This document shows, one piece after another, positions 21,201 through 33,993 of a DNA stretch of 64,000 bases. The position numbers and the translations under genes were made by a program. The notes under the pieces are model-generated. The model searched no databases. It was not told where the DNA came from and saw only the letters and a program-made list of their open reading frames with translations. Source of the DNA: Doryteuthis pealeii (Eukaryota; Mollusca; Cephalopoda; Myopsida; Loliginidae); the NCBI GenBank assembly GCA_023376005.1, contig CM042150.1:73694131-73758130 (forward strand), given 5' to 3'. How positions within the stretch are numbered: the stretch's first letter is position 1; the number at the start of each line of letters is the position of its first letter.

Positions 21201-21765
21201 ATTGCAAAAAGATCTTTTTTTTCTTTCTTACAAAAATCTGATTTTGACAAAATTATTCTTAGCTCTTATTCTTGTTCAAACTTGCTTAAAAGCCACCTTT
21301 AATTAAGCACACTATTAAGTCATCTATAGAATTTATATCCAAATTAATTGAAAATTAATTAAATAAGGGGAAGTATGATATAAGTTGCACTTAGTAGTTG
21401 TTTCTCATGCTCCACTATTATCAAGTTGCAAATTGTACCAGAAATTACTTTATTCTATAATTTGCTAATTTGATTATGTTAATATACAAACATTAAAAAA
21501 TCTTTAGAATCTGTTTAAATTCTTATTCCATATTCTATTTGTTTCAACTTTCTCATGACAATTCTTAACTTCAAATACTCAAAACAATCTCAAGAAAATC
21601 AACGAGAAGAAAAAATGTTTTGGTTATGTTTTGTATATCAGATTTTAAGGAAAGTCAAAAGTGTGAACTCTTCTTCTAAGTGAGTTAATAATAAGATGAA
21701 CAATCAGTGCATTAAAACATCAAAAAAAGTTAACTATTACTAAATACAAAGGCTTGATTAAAAAT

Positions 21766-21783
21766 AACACACACACACACCAC

Positions 21784-21815
<32 letters not shown>

Positions 21816-21822
21816 GTATATA
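21766..21822. repeat. (CA)n(TA)n microsatellite
   Basis: Two CA runs separated by one CC, then a TA run. Confidence 0.95.
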
Positions 21823-22178
21823 TATTTCAACACAAAATAATTATGATTTGCTTCCCATTTATTTTTTACAAACTTTATCAAAATTCAGGATATTTTTCAA
21901 TATTTCTTTGCCAATTATTCTGACTTTTTTAAAAATGGATTTTTGTCAATCTTGATTAATTACTGTTTTGATTATATTACAGTTTATTTCGTATATACTA
22001 TTTCAACACAAAAATAATTATGATTTGCTTCCCATTTATTTTTTACAAACTTTATCAAAATTTCAGGATATTTTTTCAATATTTCTTTGCCAATTATTTT
22101 TGTTATTTATGTAAAAGCTGACTTTTTTAAAAATGGATTTTTGTCAATCTTGATTAATTACTGTTTTGATTATATGAA
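21823..22178. repeat. Recent tandem duplication, period 176 bp
   Basis: The block starting TATTTCAACACAAAATAATT at 21823 restarts at 21999 and the copies are nearly identical up to GTTTTGATTATAT. The first copy lacks about 22 bp (TTTTGTTATTTATGTAAAAG and following) that the second has. High identity implies a young event. Confidence 0.92.
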
Positions 22179-22269
22179 CACAATAGTTGAAAATATTTTT
22201 GTTAATACAAAGCATAAATGCATTTTCAATATTTTTTTTTGTTATAATTTACTGGCTTTGATGACATAA

Positions 22270-25190
22270 AATACTTAAAGCTTTACTTGCAATTTTGTGG
22301 TTATAATTTTCAATATTTTTATTAGGTTCTTCAAAAGAAAAGAGAATGTTTTGCTTAAATATGGAAGATAATGCTAGATTCTTAGTCAAATCTCATTATT
22401 CATAATTCTTCATCATGGTCAAAAAATAGAACAAACTGTAGGCTGTTTAAGGTCACTTGTCTGACTGTTGCAGACATAGTAGTGAGCAATCAAATTAAAT
22501 CTTTTTTGGCCAATCAGAAGGCATCACAGACTGAAACTGTGAACACTTTTTCAAACCCATCAAAAACACAAATAACACCTCACATTCAACAATTGTAGTC
22601 CCCCATGCATCTTCTACTCATAGTAGTTTCTTTGCTCATCTCAATGGCCAGGCACAGATAAAGCTCAGAACATATCCCATGGGACCAATCCATTCCATTT
22701 CAAATGCACAATTCACCCCACAAGCAATTTTATTCTTGAACACGTACCAAGAACTCAACTATTGTAGCATTGTAGATATTCAACAACTTAGCTTTTTCTA
22801 AGCCTTCTTTACCCAAAAAGGAAAAAAAGAAATCATATATATTTCTGTCATATACATTTCACCTCATTTGTTGATTCTATTATTGTTTCTTACCATTTCT
22901 TTCATCCCTGCCATCCAGCTGGCAAAACAATATTCTTGGTCAAGTCAGTCTCTTCCCTTCAACACTCTCTCTATCTCTCTTCCCTTGTATTATCATACAT
23001 GAATATAAAAATGGTAAGAAGAAACCGCCCCCACCCCTCCGAAAAAGCCAAAGAAAAAATTCAAAAGAAAAAGCAAACTCCAAAGAAAATAGGAGTCATT
23101 ATCTTAAAAAAAAAAGATTGTATAATGACCAACTACATTTCTGCATTTTTATTTACTTATCGAGTTTATGTGCAAAAAACAATGCTTGGTATACATTATG
23201 ATTTACACAACTAATAAAGTAAATAAAAAAGTACATTACACTCTTCAGTTTGTAGGTATTTAGCTACCATATTCAATTTATGACTTGAAATATTGTTTTT
23301 TTTTTAAAAGAAACAAGTTTCTGAGTAAACCTACAAACTAAATCAACCAGTCAGTAATCGTGTCTGAATCTACGTTGGTTGGTGCAAAAGTTATATAAAT
23401 CAGTCAGTATACAGGCTTGAAGTGCCCTCTCAAACTATTTGGCTTAGTGGTGCCACACATGTTTTGTATGCATCCATTATCACCATGGAAACTTGTCTAC
23501 ATCTTTTCCTAAATAGCTATTTTTTTCCATGTCTTTTTTGTATGTATTCTGTTTCATGTGATCTATTTCTTGTTACATTTTTGTTTATTTCTTTGTATGA
23601 AATTTTACCTTATTTGTTCTTGTTTAATTTTTATCATATAAAATTTGTTTCTGTTGGCACCTTTCTATCCACTAAGGACAATGGTGTAATGTCCAAAAAA
23701 TAAAAAAATAAGTAAATAAATTATTTGCATCTGTGCAAGTGACTCTACAGGCCAATTCCGTGTGACAGTCTTTGATGCACCAACTGCATGCAAACTGTGA
23801 TGCTTTCTGGGGCTGCTGTCTTTTCTCCCTCCTTCTGGCTCTTCTTGCTACCGAGGCTACTCTCCTCTCTGTCTCATCCCTCTCTGTGCCTTGCTTAACG
23901 TTAAGGCGCCAGGCCTTAAAAATATATATATATATATATTGTAAACGCCTGTTTTATATCTATTTCACTACAATATCAGGATTTTATCTCACTACATGTA
24001 GTAGGGAAGAATACATCATCACTGCTATCATCACTAATGGTTATTTGGTTTCAACTGGCCATATCTCATACTCACAGAGACACATAAAGATAACCTTAAT
24101 ACATCTTCACTAGTGACAACTGACTTTTTTCAGAAAAGAGTGAGAAAAAGAAAAAAAAACAAGATGATTTTCTGAAAATGTTTGCTAAATATAATAACAT
24201 TTTCTGCACTTTCTGTTTTAAGTTCAGATAAGTAGAAAGGCAACCTGAAAGTCATGTATTCTAATTATTTCCACAGGTCAGACAGTTATGGAAAAAGCTG
24301 ATATAACCATTGTCATCCTTGCCAGTGGCAGATATGTGTTAAGTAACTCTGTTATTGAAAATTACTATTTAACATAAGGTGATATGATCATCTTTTTATT
24401 ATCTTAGTTAAAATTATTTCATTTAACTTCATTATAAGATACAACATGTGTAAATCCAATCACAGGTAATATCTGTAGTTGTGCAAATGGAAAGCTCAAA
24501 GAGACTTGCTCAAGGTGAAAAAAGAGATGTCTGGCCTTTTGAAATGAATTAGATTTAGATTAATGAAGCCAACTAGACAGGAATTGATTTTGCTGAACAG
24601 AAAACAAACATAAAAGAAAAAAACTATCATTGTCTTGATTATTAAATGGTTAAAGAGGGAACAGAAAGAAAGTTGCTGATATTAAAATATAAAGAGAAAA
24701 ACATTTTCTGTCTTTTCAGAGGGACATTTATCAATCAGGATATTGCAGAACACCAGTTTCTGCACATGTACAGTTTTAAATTAAGTTAGAAAGGAAATGC
24801 ACACAGGTTTATAGACGTACAGGCAGCAAAAGATTGATTTCTCTTATAATATATTAACAGATGTAAAATAAGGAATATAAAGGTGTAATGAAAAGTTTAG
24901 AGTAAACGTATCATGGCAAATAATAATTGCAGGCTAATAAGGAACATATGACTTGTATCATGTGACATAATAATATAACATAATAATCAAATGACATTGA
25001 CTAACTAAACTTAATTGATTTAGATATTTACTAAGACAAGTGCTTCTCATGAAGACATATAGAAATGAAATGCTATATATTTGCCTCTAAGTAGAAAGCT
25101 ATTAGATTTTGTGAGTTGACACTATGAACATCCCTCCAACATAAAATAAACTCTATAAGCATCTGGTTAAATACAAAGCAGAAAAAAAAC
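22270..25190. other. Non-coding stretch, no gene recognised
   Basis: Mixed AT-rich DNA. Points noted: an island of higher G+C at 23730-23920 with no coherent long frame, a mariner-terminus-like GGTTGGTGCAAAAGTTA at about 23377, a short (AT)n at 23920. Nothing strong enough to annotate as a gene. Confidence 0.5.
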
Positions 25191-25193
25191 TTG

Positions 25194-25597
25194 TTTGACC
25201 TCCACTTGTAGGGTGAAAGGTTTACCTCCGCTTTTATGGTGGAAGGTTTACCTCCACTTTTAGGGTGGAAGGTTTACCTCCACTTTTATGGTGAAAGGTT
25301 TACCTCCACTTTTAGGGTGGAAGGTTTACCTCCACTTTTAGGGTGAAAGGTTTACCTCCACTTTTAGGGTGGAAGGTTTACCTCCACTTTTATGGTGAAA
25401 GGTTTACCTCCACTTTTAGGGTGGAAAGGTTTACCTCCACTTTTATGGTGAAAGGTTTACCTCCACTTTAGGTGAAAGGTTTACCTCCACTTTTAGGGTG
25501 AAAGGTTTACCTCCACTTTTATGGTGAAAGGTTTACCTCCACTTTTAGGTTTACCTCCACTTTTAGGTGAAAGGTTTACCTCTACTTTTAGGGTGGG
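25194..25597. repeat. 26-bp minisatellite, about 16 units
   Basis: The unit is TTTACCTCCACTTTTAGGGT followed by GGAAGG. Two variants, A (AGGGTGGAAGG) and B (ATGGTGAAAGG), alternate through much of the array, so a 52-bp dimer has been amplified on top of the monomer. One unit is shortened near 25545 and one has an extra A near 25425. No coding meaning. Confidence 0.95.
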
Positions 25598-25659
25598 AAT
25601 GTGCACTGTCACAACTGCAAATTTGCTTTTAGTAGTGAGAATTTTCTTATTTTTGAGTA

Positions 25660-26045
25660 TCCTACCAACTTTAGATTAAATTGGAGAGCTGGGGTGACTT
25701 TTTGCCACTTGGACCAATGAAAACCACCAAAATAATAAGAATACATAGAATTTGTCAGTGAAGTAAAAAAAAAACTGTAGATTATGAAGTTGATAGTGAT
25801 ATTAAGTATAGTCAGAGCCCTTAGAACAATCTCAAACAACTTGGAAAAAGACTGGGAGAAGTGAAAAATCAGGAAAGGATTGAGACTGTCTATACAACAA
25901 CACTGCTGAGATCAGTTAGAATACTGAGAATAGTGTCAAGACCTGATGAGATTTGCTACCACTTGAACTTCGGTGAAGGCTACCAGTTACTACTGCAGGA
26001 AAAAGTCACATAGAGTAAGTAAATAATAATAAGAAGAATAAGAAT
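25660..26045 (+). mobile_element. LINE A 3' end fragments
   Basis: The main fragment, 25765-26045, shows the family order: a VDSDIKYSQSP-like stretch equivalent to the VTVVPIIVGA block, NNLEKDWEK, RIETVYTTTLLRSVRILRI and a terminal CAGTTACTACTGCAGG with AAAAGTCACA, then an (AATAAG)-like tail. A shorter piece at 25685-25755 (GGGTGACTTTTTGCCACTTG) is another copy of the extreme 3' end, so two insertions are nested or adjacent. Confidence 0.7.
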
Positions 26046-27280
26046 AAATGCTTCGTTCAGGATCTTCACATTAAACTGACCTTATATCAGATCATGATAT
26101 TGTGGGGGTTGAATTAATATTACTGTTACTTCAGTTTCCTTATAGATAAGGCTGGTTCACATTCTAATGTCAAATTCTTTGGCTAAGGGCAAATAATTAA
26201 ATATTTCATATCCAGTCTCAACAACAATAATATTGATAACCTTGCTAGAATCCTTTAGAATGCAGAAAAGAACAAACATGTATGAAAAGACAAATAGATA
26301 CAACACAAAGTGTCAAGATATTGTCATGAAAAGTCATTATCATTTCAAGAATTATTTGGACTATTGAACTCTTTCTTTGTTTTAAGTTGTTCTCACAACA
26401 TTTCAGCTGATCATTTATCATTTTTATGCAAATGATGAAAGAATATCTGAGACCATTTGTTGATCTGAGGGTCAAATTTAATATTAGCAGCAAGAAAATA
26501 AAATGATATTCAGCAATAAGCAGGATCTATGCTCATAAGAGAGAGAGAGGGGGGGATATTTGAAATGAGGATTAAAACACTTGTCAGCAAAGATTCTGTG
26601 AAGAAAATAAAATAAATTTTCCTTATAAAAAAAACAAAAAAAAACAAAAAAAAAAAAACAGCATATATTGAAAGTAATAATTGCATATAAGAATAGACCA
26701 ATTAGTTTGTAGCCTGGCATATTGTTTTAGTTGAATGTGAAAATCTTTACTGAATAATATTTGTTCAATATGATTATTATTAAATACTAAAAAAGCACAT
26801 TGATAAGGAAGGAGATTATGTTGAAAAATAATTATTTCTTATAATAGATAAATGTTGTCTTTTATCAATAGGCTGTAGACTTATTGAAGTAACTGAATGT
26901 TTTTTGTTGTTGTTGTTTTTTAATGTAAATATTCTTTGTGGTTGTATTTTTGGCACTATAATAAAAGTTGCATATATCATCATTCATTTTATTGATATTC
27001 ATTTTTCTTTTGACAAGCACAGCCAATTTTATATTGTTTTTCTAGTCACCCATTTAACATTTCATATGTGTTAATCTAGCTTAATATATTGTGTTGTTGG
27101 GATGGGAGTCAACAAGTTATATTCATCTACACAAGAAAATAAAGAAATGAGAATGAGTGAGAGGGACAAACAGGGTAAGAGAGAAAGAGAGGGAGAAATA
27201 GAGAGGATAAGAAATAGTGAGTGAGCAGCTAACAATGAGAAGACAGTAAGTTAGGAGAAAGGTCTATGAAACCAGCTCTA

Positions 27281-27710
27281 TCGGCTGGGGATATAGAATA
27301 CACTGACTGCACCTTTGCAGAGGGGTAAAACCCCTCCAATGGGGACACCTGTTGGCCATGGGTGGCGACCCGTGATACTTAAGAATGTAACCCTGGTGGC
27401 TAAGCTGTCCTTGACATGCAACACACCATTTTGGTCCTTAGTTAGGCTAGACAGGTGGTCAAAGAGGTCATGTCAAGCCCTGGCACTTATGATTGACCCT
27501 AATTCTATTGCCCTTATGGCAAGCCCCAACCCTTTTTATCATATATGTGCTAGAAGGTGGGGCTGAGGGTCTTATTGTCCTGGGTATGACTTTAAACTCT
27601 ATTTGATGGTGAAGTTCCAGGTTTGGAATTCTGAGGAATGTGAAGTACAGGTCCACTCTGACCTGGAGTGGTAGAACCTGTCAGGGTCCCATCTATGGGT
27701 TAAATAGAAC
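27281..27710 (+). repeat. Dispersed repeat W, copy 1
   Basis: About 430 bp matching 60957-61528: TAGAATACACTGACTGCACC, TTTGCAGAGGGGTA, CATGCAACACACCAT, TAGACAGGTGGTCAAAGAGG, GGCTGAGGGTCTTATTG, GGTATGACTTTAAACTC and ACCTGTCAGGGTCCCATCTA. Base composition is higher in G+C than the surroundings. No tRNA-like boxes, coding frame or terminal repeats were found, so the class is unknown. The second copy is split by minisatellite units. Confidence 0.75.
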
Positions 27711-27759
27711 AAAATGAATTCTAAAAAATCTGTTTTAAAAAAATTGAGTTTAAAAAATG

Positions 27760-27761
<2 letters not shown>

Positions 27762-27838
<77 letters not shown>
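27762..27838. repeat. Compound microsatellite (TA)n(GA)n
   Basis: About 27 TA units followed by about 11 GA units. Confidence 0.98.
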
Positions 27839-27849
27839 AATGACTGTAG

Positions 27850-28240
27850 TCCAGCTAAAATGGCACATTAAATGAGATTTTTTATTAGTGATACAAAAAA
27901 ACTTTTCTTACTGAATAAAGCAGTTTTCAGTTTAATTTGCAATTTCACTGAATGTCATTTTTTAATTATATTCTCTTAAAGAATAATCCAATTTCTGATT
28001 CAGTTACTTTAAAATAATAGTGTAGATTCTGTATTTGTGCTCACCTCAATCAGTTTAATTTCTCAAGGGAGATAACTATTAAATGCTAATTATAGGTCAC
28101 TTGCCTTTATATATTTATTTGCAATTGATCATAATATAAAATTTCATGAATATGATATAACCTGACAATGAGCTTAATGGTCACTGAAAGTAGCTTTGAA
28201 GTGAGTAAAACTAATATAGGGTTTTAGTCATCCACTGTTA
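27850..28240. repeat. Dispersed repeat X, copy 1
   Basis: Shares with 32010-32230 and 55040-55290 the modules AAAATGGCACAT, GAATAAAGCAGTTT, CAATTTGCAA, CACTGAATGTCATTT and, at the end, GAGCTTAATGGTCAC with TTTGAAGTGAG. Contains the motif AAGGGAGATAACT. Non-coding and of unknown class. Confidence 0.65.
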
Positions 28241-28341
28241 TATCTATTATCTTATATAAATTGTATTTTGTGGCTATTACTGTTATTAATTAGTCAAAAA
28301 AGAAAACTACTTAAAGATATCTGAATAGAAAATGTGGACAA

Positions 28342-28345
28342 CAAC

Positions 28346-28379
<34 letters not shown>

Positions 28380-28386
28380 TAATAAT
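28342..28386. repeat. (AAT)n microsatellite
   Basis: About 13 AAT units with one AT interruption. Confidence 0.97.
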
Positions 28387-28799
28387 AGAATAGAGAGCAG
28401 TGAAGAAAGTAAGATGGCTGAAATTTGAGAAAAAGGTAAAGATGATGATGATAATTGTATTTGGAATTTGATAGCAGTGATGATGATGATTATGAACACA
28501 AGAATCCTGTTTTGTTGATAGTGATGATTATACTGTACTTAGAATGCACTGCAGTTCCCTTAATTCATTAATTTTCACAATGTGGAAAGTCATTCAATAA
28601 AAATGATATGTTAGTTGTTTAATGTCAGGCTGATATAGATGAAGGCTAAATTGAATTTTCAAGCCTGCTTTTGTGTTTTGTGTGAAAATCATTGAATGGG
28701 TCCCCATTGTAGGGTAACCTAAAATGGAGGAGAAGAACCAGGGGTGGGGTTGAAGAAGAAAAAAAAAAAAGGTTTCCAATTATTGATTTGTCTGAGAAT

Positions 28800-29940
28800 C
28801 GAGCAGAATAAAATAAGAAAAACTTGAGAAGACGGAACGTTGGACCTCTGAGAATTTTGATTCAGGTGAAAGAGAATTCTGTTAATTCATTTGCTAAAAA
28901 TATCTCAGTTTAAGTGAATGACCATCAAATGAAAGAAGAAATCATCTTTTCTTTTATTCTTTTTTTAGCTCTGAAAAGTCTAATGGAGTCATGATGTAAG
29001 GAAAAAGAACCAAATATAACAAAAATAGTGAAAATGAATTAGTAATGATTGTGTGGTGCTATAACAATGAAAAGGAATCACTAATATTGTAATTACTATT
29101 GCAATAATGATATCTGAGAAAAAATATCTCAGTAGGTAGAACATTAAATTAAAAACCAGAAGGTCGGTATTTCAGTACTTGAACTTATATATTTTATACA
29201 ACTTACTGGCCTATTTTAATTTACTAATATTTTCCAGATTGTATTGTTGGGGTAGATGTTCTTTATCATTTTTAATTTTTTTTAGAATAAGTTAGATCAT
29301 AAATGAAATACCACTATGATGTTCAATTCACTAAATCTCTTTTTGGTTAATCTATCTGTATTTGTGTAACTCAAGGACATCTAGACCTATCACCACCAAA
29401 AGATTACTAATAAGACACCAGAGCATGTTTTAGTATATTAGTATGTGAAAATTCCAAAGTTTTTAGCCAGGAGTTTTATTTATGATGCAAATATGATGCT
29501 AAACTGGAACCTTACCTTGTGTCCATGAAGTAAGCTAAACTGAATATTTATCTTTTTGTATAATCATATAAAGAAGACATCTAGTTGAAATTCCCTCGCC
29601 AACAACCAAACCTTCTTTACATGACTTTTTCCTATGATTACTTTTCTGGTCCCTAAATACGTTTAGTGCAACCAATTACCACCATGAAGTTTATTGACTT
29701 ATAAGTTCTTCTTGTTCTGTGTTAAAAGTGGCATCAATAAATTTATGGTCAGTTTATGTAAATTAAAATCACACTCATAGATTGTATAAAAAAATACAAT
29801 TAAGGAGATTTTGTAAATGTATGAAAACCAAATATATTAATTAGTAGATTTCTTTTGAAATGTACTTTGAGGCATTTACCTCAAAAACAAGGTAGATTTA
29901 ACTTTAGCCTGCAAGAAGCCCAATTCCATCTTCTCATGGT
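28800..29940. other. AT-rich stretch, nothing recognised
   Basis: No element end or plausible exon seen. Confidence 0.5.
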
Positions 29941-29949
29941 ACACAGTTG

Positions 29950-30492
29950 GTAACAGTCCTAAGTAGAGGATTGCCAGACAGGGTAAAGTATGGTGGTACT
30001 CCAGATGCCCCAGAGCAACCATAGTAGCCACGAAGACTCATCTAGAACCTTAGAAAAGAACAGCTTATGGAACTCTGCCCCCCCCCCATTCCACCAGGGG
30101 AAACATCAGAGGTGGTGTAGCACCTTGAGGGCAATTGTCATCCTGCATATTTCTTTGACACTAGGTTCCACTTTGAAGATGCAAAGTAGTGTAGTAGTGA
30201 AATGTGCAAGTCTTTCAACACCAGAAGAATAAATCTCTAGTGCAAGCTTTTTATCCATGGTTTGAAGCTTTTGGTCTGCATTTGGTGGAATCAGTTGGGT
30301 ATAGTTTATTATGAGCTGCTCAAACCGAGCAAAACCATCACAGGAGATTACTATTGACTTCAACTGATGTGTTTGAGCTGAGCTTTGAAGAAAAAATTTC
30401 CACTGTATGAACTGAAACACGACAAAGTGATTTTGCAAGACCACATGTTGCAAAATGAGTGAAAACCTACTTGGAAATGTTTCAATGGGAAG

Positions 30493-30494
<2 letters not shown>
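29950..30494 (-). pseudogene. Possible processed pseudogene or exon of an unidentified protein
   Basis: The minus strand stays open for about 125 codons and reads like real protein: LPIETFPSRFSLILQHVV, FIQWKFFLQSSAQTHQLKS, IVISCDGFARFEQLIINY, KKLALEIYSSGVERLAHF and KVEPSVKEICRMTIALK. A stop follows KVLHHL at 30106. Shifting frame there continues open for about 50 codons (DVSPGGMG, LFFSKVLDESSW), which suggests a frameshifted retrocopy. Alternatively the exon runs from a GTGTTTCAG acceptor (30411) to a CTCAAG/GTGCTA donor (30124), exactly 96 codons in phase 0. The 5' side is cut by a (CA)n/(TA)n tract. I do not recognise the family. Confidence 0.4.

Positions 30495-30562
<68 letters not shown>
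30495..30562. repeat. (CA)n(TA)n microsatellite
   Basis: About 14 CA units followed by about 16 TA units. Confidence 0.98.
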
Positions 30563-30564
<2 letters not shown>

Positions 30565-31590
30565 TACACTGTAATGTTATTTCTTGAAATTTTACAACTT
30601 ACATAATATTAATTTTTCTATCCACTGTGTTTGCTTTTCTATATGAAGTTTACTTTTCTTCAAATAGTTGCATTTTTGTCTGTATGATTTTTACACATTT
30701 CTATTTATAGTAGGAAACCTTTGACTAGATATACTTATTTTCTGGTGCAAAATCCCAAAACATTCTAACTGTAACAATTTTTGTTATGAATGGAAATTAC
30801 ATTATATAGGCTAAAATGTTGATGGCTGCTCAGAATCAAGTGATGATGATGATAATAATGATGATAAATAAAAGGAATAAAATGCAGGAGGTAAATACAG
30901 TCAAGAAATAATAATAGATGGATTTAGATTCTCAGAGGGCCATTCAAAGGTTAATCACTCAGAAGTCTCTAACCATGATTGAACTATTCAGTTATACACT
31001 TACCTCTGAAAAGGAAATTAAAATCGACCATCCTGATGGCAGGATCAGTGGCAAAAGGTAAAGGCAGTGCATTATTAGAAAATCTTGTGGTGCCAAGTTG
31101 ATAACAAGGTGACTCTAATGAACATTGAGAAAATGTCCAAGTATAAAGAGCTATATATTTGAGTAAAGAAAATTTGGAACATGGACACAGCAATTATAAT
31201 CACCCAGGGCTCACTGGGAGCAATCAACAAAGTTACAGTCAGAAGAATGCACAAGTCTTATGGCAAATATCACTATGTAAGATTTGGTGGGTAATGCAAT
31301 TAGGAATGATTTATATATATATATATATCATGAACAGATGCTGATATTGAACAATGATGAGTGGATCATAGAAAGGCACAAAATGTAGATAATCACAGAT
31401 GTAGATTATTTGTTCAAGTATTTGATTGCCAGGTGGAATTAAACTTTGATAAGATTCTTTTTCAGAACTGTTTTAATGCAACTGCCAAAAAATTGAAATA
31501 TTATTTCCAGCAATGGTCAAATAACTCCTCTAACATTCACTCTTGTAAATGCTTGTAAAACCTATTATTTTCAATAAGTATGTATTTACC
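30563..31590. other. AT-rich stretch, nothing recognised
   Basis: Short GAT repeats near 30842 and a (TA)n near 31314. Short frames here look like chance. Confidence 0.5.
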
Positions 31591-31594
31591 CAAC

Positions 31595-31870
31595 CCTTCC
31601 ACCACTAAAAGGACTGGAAACAAGGTCAATTTATAAGCAAAGTACAGCTAATTTAAATTCAGTTTTGTTTTTCCTAGGCTGGTTGCCTTATCAAGACTAA
31701 AGAATATAATCTACCCTACTATTTATCCATAGCTGGGAGGAGAAGAGATAAATGTATGCTTTTCCCAAGAGCATTAGTACAAAGTGAAATGCAAACAGCC
31801 TCATCCAGGATTTGAACTTTAGTCACCAATTCCATTTCCAATGACAATAACCATTACGCTAAGTACTTAA
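31595..31870 (-). mobile_element. tRNA-derived SINE-B copy
   Basis: On the minus strand: ACTTAGCGTAATGGTTATTG (A-box-like head), AAAGTTCAAATCCTGGATG (B box), GTACTAATGCTCTTGGGAAA and CTATGGATAAATAGTAGGGT. It is more complete at the 3' side than the copy at 17698. Confidence 0.8.
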
Positions 31871-32009
31871 GTTTTTAATGAGTAGATATAATGATTTTAC
31901 TTTAAAAGAAACTGACATTCATTAAGTTATCATAGTAATAAAGAATTTAGTTTTTATCTTTTATTAACATTATATTACTAAAACCTTTATTATATTTGTT
32001 TGCATGTAA

Positions 32010-32230
32010 CCATCTCTCATCAAAAATGGCACATCATGGCAAAATGTTTATTAGAGAAATACATTTCAAATGTTCTAACATGAAGAATAAAGCAGTTTCC
32101 AGCCCAATTTGCAACTGGATGATAATTTTGCACTGAACGTCATTTGCATTGAACTTCATTTTTGAATCCTCTAAATGCTTGATATAATGGTGATAACTAT
32201 GAAATGCTAATTAGACTCTGTCACTCCTTC
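32010..32230. repeat. Dispersed repeat X, copy 2
   Basis: AAAATGGCACATCATGGC, GAATAAAGCAGTTTCC, CAATTTGCAACTGGAT and GTGATAACTATGAAATGCTA in the family order. Confidence 0.65.
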
Positions 32231-33990
32231 CTAAATAGAAGCATTAGAATAATCAGGGAGTGTTATTATTATGGGTTTATAGGTTGTCCAGTTATTAGGA
32301 AAAGGCAAATTTTAAGTGAAGTTTTTGGAGATGTGACTGGTTATAGACACAGAAAAATCAGTCAGTGAGCTGTTCACTTTTCACTCATGCCATTGAGGAA
32401 GGCATGACACTATCTCCTCCCTATGAGTTAAATAGCTGGGTTGGTCAGGCATTCTAGTCATGGGAGTGTGATATTGTTGTTGGGGCTACATAGCTTCTTT
32501 TTTTTCCTTTTTTTTTCTTTCAGTTATCTAAATAAAAATCAATATTATTGACTTCTTAAACTTTTGTGCACTGTAGATCACTTTGTTAAATGAAGTTTGT
32601 CCTGTTATTACAGGTATCTCCAATTACTGAAATATATTGTATTTGAATGTTACATTTATGATGTCATCTCTTGCTATGACAACAGCAAAAAAAAAAGACC
32701 TTGACTGAAATTAGATTTTCAAAGTTACTAATTGCTCAAAATCTTGGTGCTCTTATAAAAGAATGCAGAAGTAATCTAATTGAATAATGCAGAGTGCTTT
32801 TGGGTTAATCATATTCTTTATGTAATTATGTATAATATTTTCTCTTCTGATTACAACAGATTATGTGGCTTTGCAAATGAATGTATGTGATTGTTTATAA
32901 CGTTAGCATTGATAGAAAAAGTCAGCCAAAGATCATTTATCTCTTCTTTTTTATTTACTTGGATGATGGTCATCAGGACAAGTTATATTATTATTCTTCT
33001 AGAGAATAGGAACAATTGAATATTTGGTTTAGGATGAATGGAATGAGTTCATTGAATGAATGATTCAAATAAGGACAGAGAGTCTGATTTAGTATTACAG
33101 ATGCAGGGGATGGAGAATATGTTTTTTGAGGTTTTCATGTAAAAATAAAAAATAAACACAAAACTAAAACATTATGGAATTTCCTTTCCTTGGGTTATCC
33201 ACACAGATTATTATTTTTTATTTATTGATAGTTATGATGATGTGGATAATTCTAAGTGAATTAGAGTTAACACATTGGAGGAATTGTGAAGCAATTATGT
33301 AGAAATCAAATATAATTTTGGTGTCCATGTGACGGAAGAAAATATAAGTCAATAATAATTATGAGATAATGTTGAATAATTGATACAAATGATGATTCAA
33401 TCAAGTGAATCAATAACAAAATTGATGAATGGTAAGCAAATAGATTAATTAAAAGATTGTGATAATAAGGTTTTGGGATTGGAGAAACAACAAAGAAACT
33501 ATCTTAATGAGGATGGGGAGGAGGAGGAGGAGGAGGAGGAGATGTTCCTGTGCAGAAAAATTGATTTAACAGATTTATTGGAAAATAAAATAACTGATAA
33601 AAATTGCACCTTAACATGTTTTGAAATATAACTGTGAAATGAATAGTTTATGCAAACAAATTAAAAATGAAAACACACTAAAAAAAGATTGATTTGATCT
33701 AGAAATTTAAAGAAATTAAAAACAACTGAAAGTCATTCAAGTGTATTTATGCTGTCATTATTTATTCAATTTTTCAAATCTGATATTGGCCAAAATAAGA
33801 AAGAAAAAAAAAATGGAAGACCAAGCCTATCAAAGTTCAGCATCCAAATAAATAACCAAAATAAAAGACAATAACAAATTTCTCTTTCAGATTCAACTCA
33901 ACCAAACATTAATTCTTTTAAATTCCTTTATAATTAATCCAAAAATTGAGTTCATTTACAATACTGCCCATAAATAACATCTTTATCCAC
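32231..33990. other. AT-rich stretch with a (GGA)n tract
   Basis: A (GGA)n run lies at 33514-33541. Otherwise no exon or element signature was seen. Confidence 0.5.
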
Positions 33991-33993
33991 TAT

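Noticed and set aside
23370..23400. Mariner-type MITE (TTGGTTGGTGCAAAAGTTA)
   Set aside because: Only one end is recognisable; no paired inverted repeat or TA duplication was found within a plausible distance.
25194..25597. CRISPR-like array
   Set aside because: Repeats are head to tail without unique spacers, and the genome is clearly animal.
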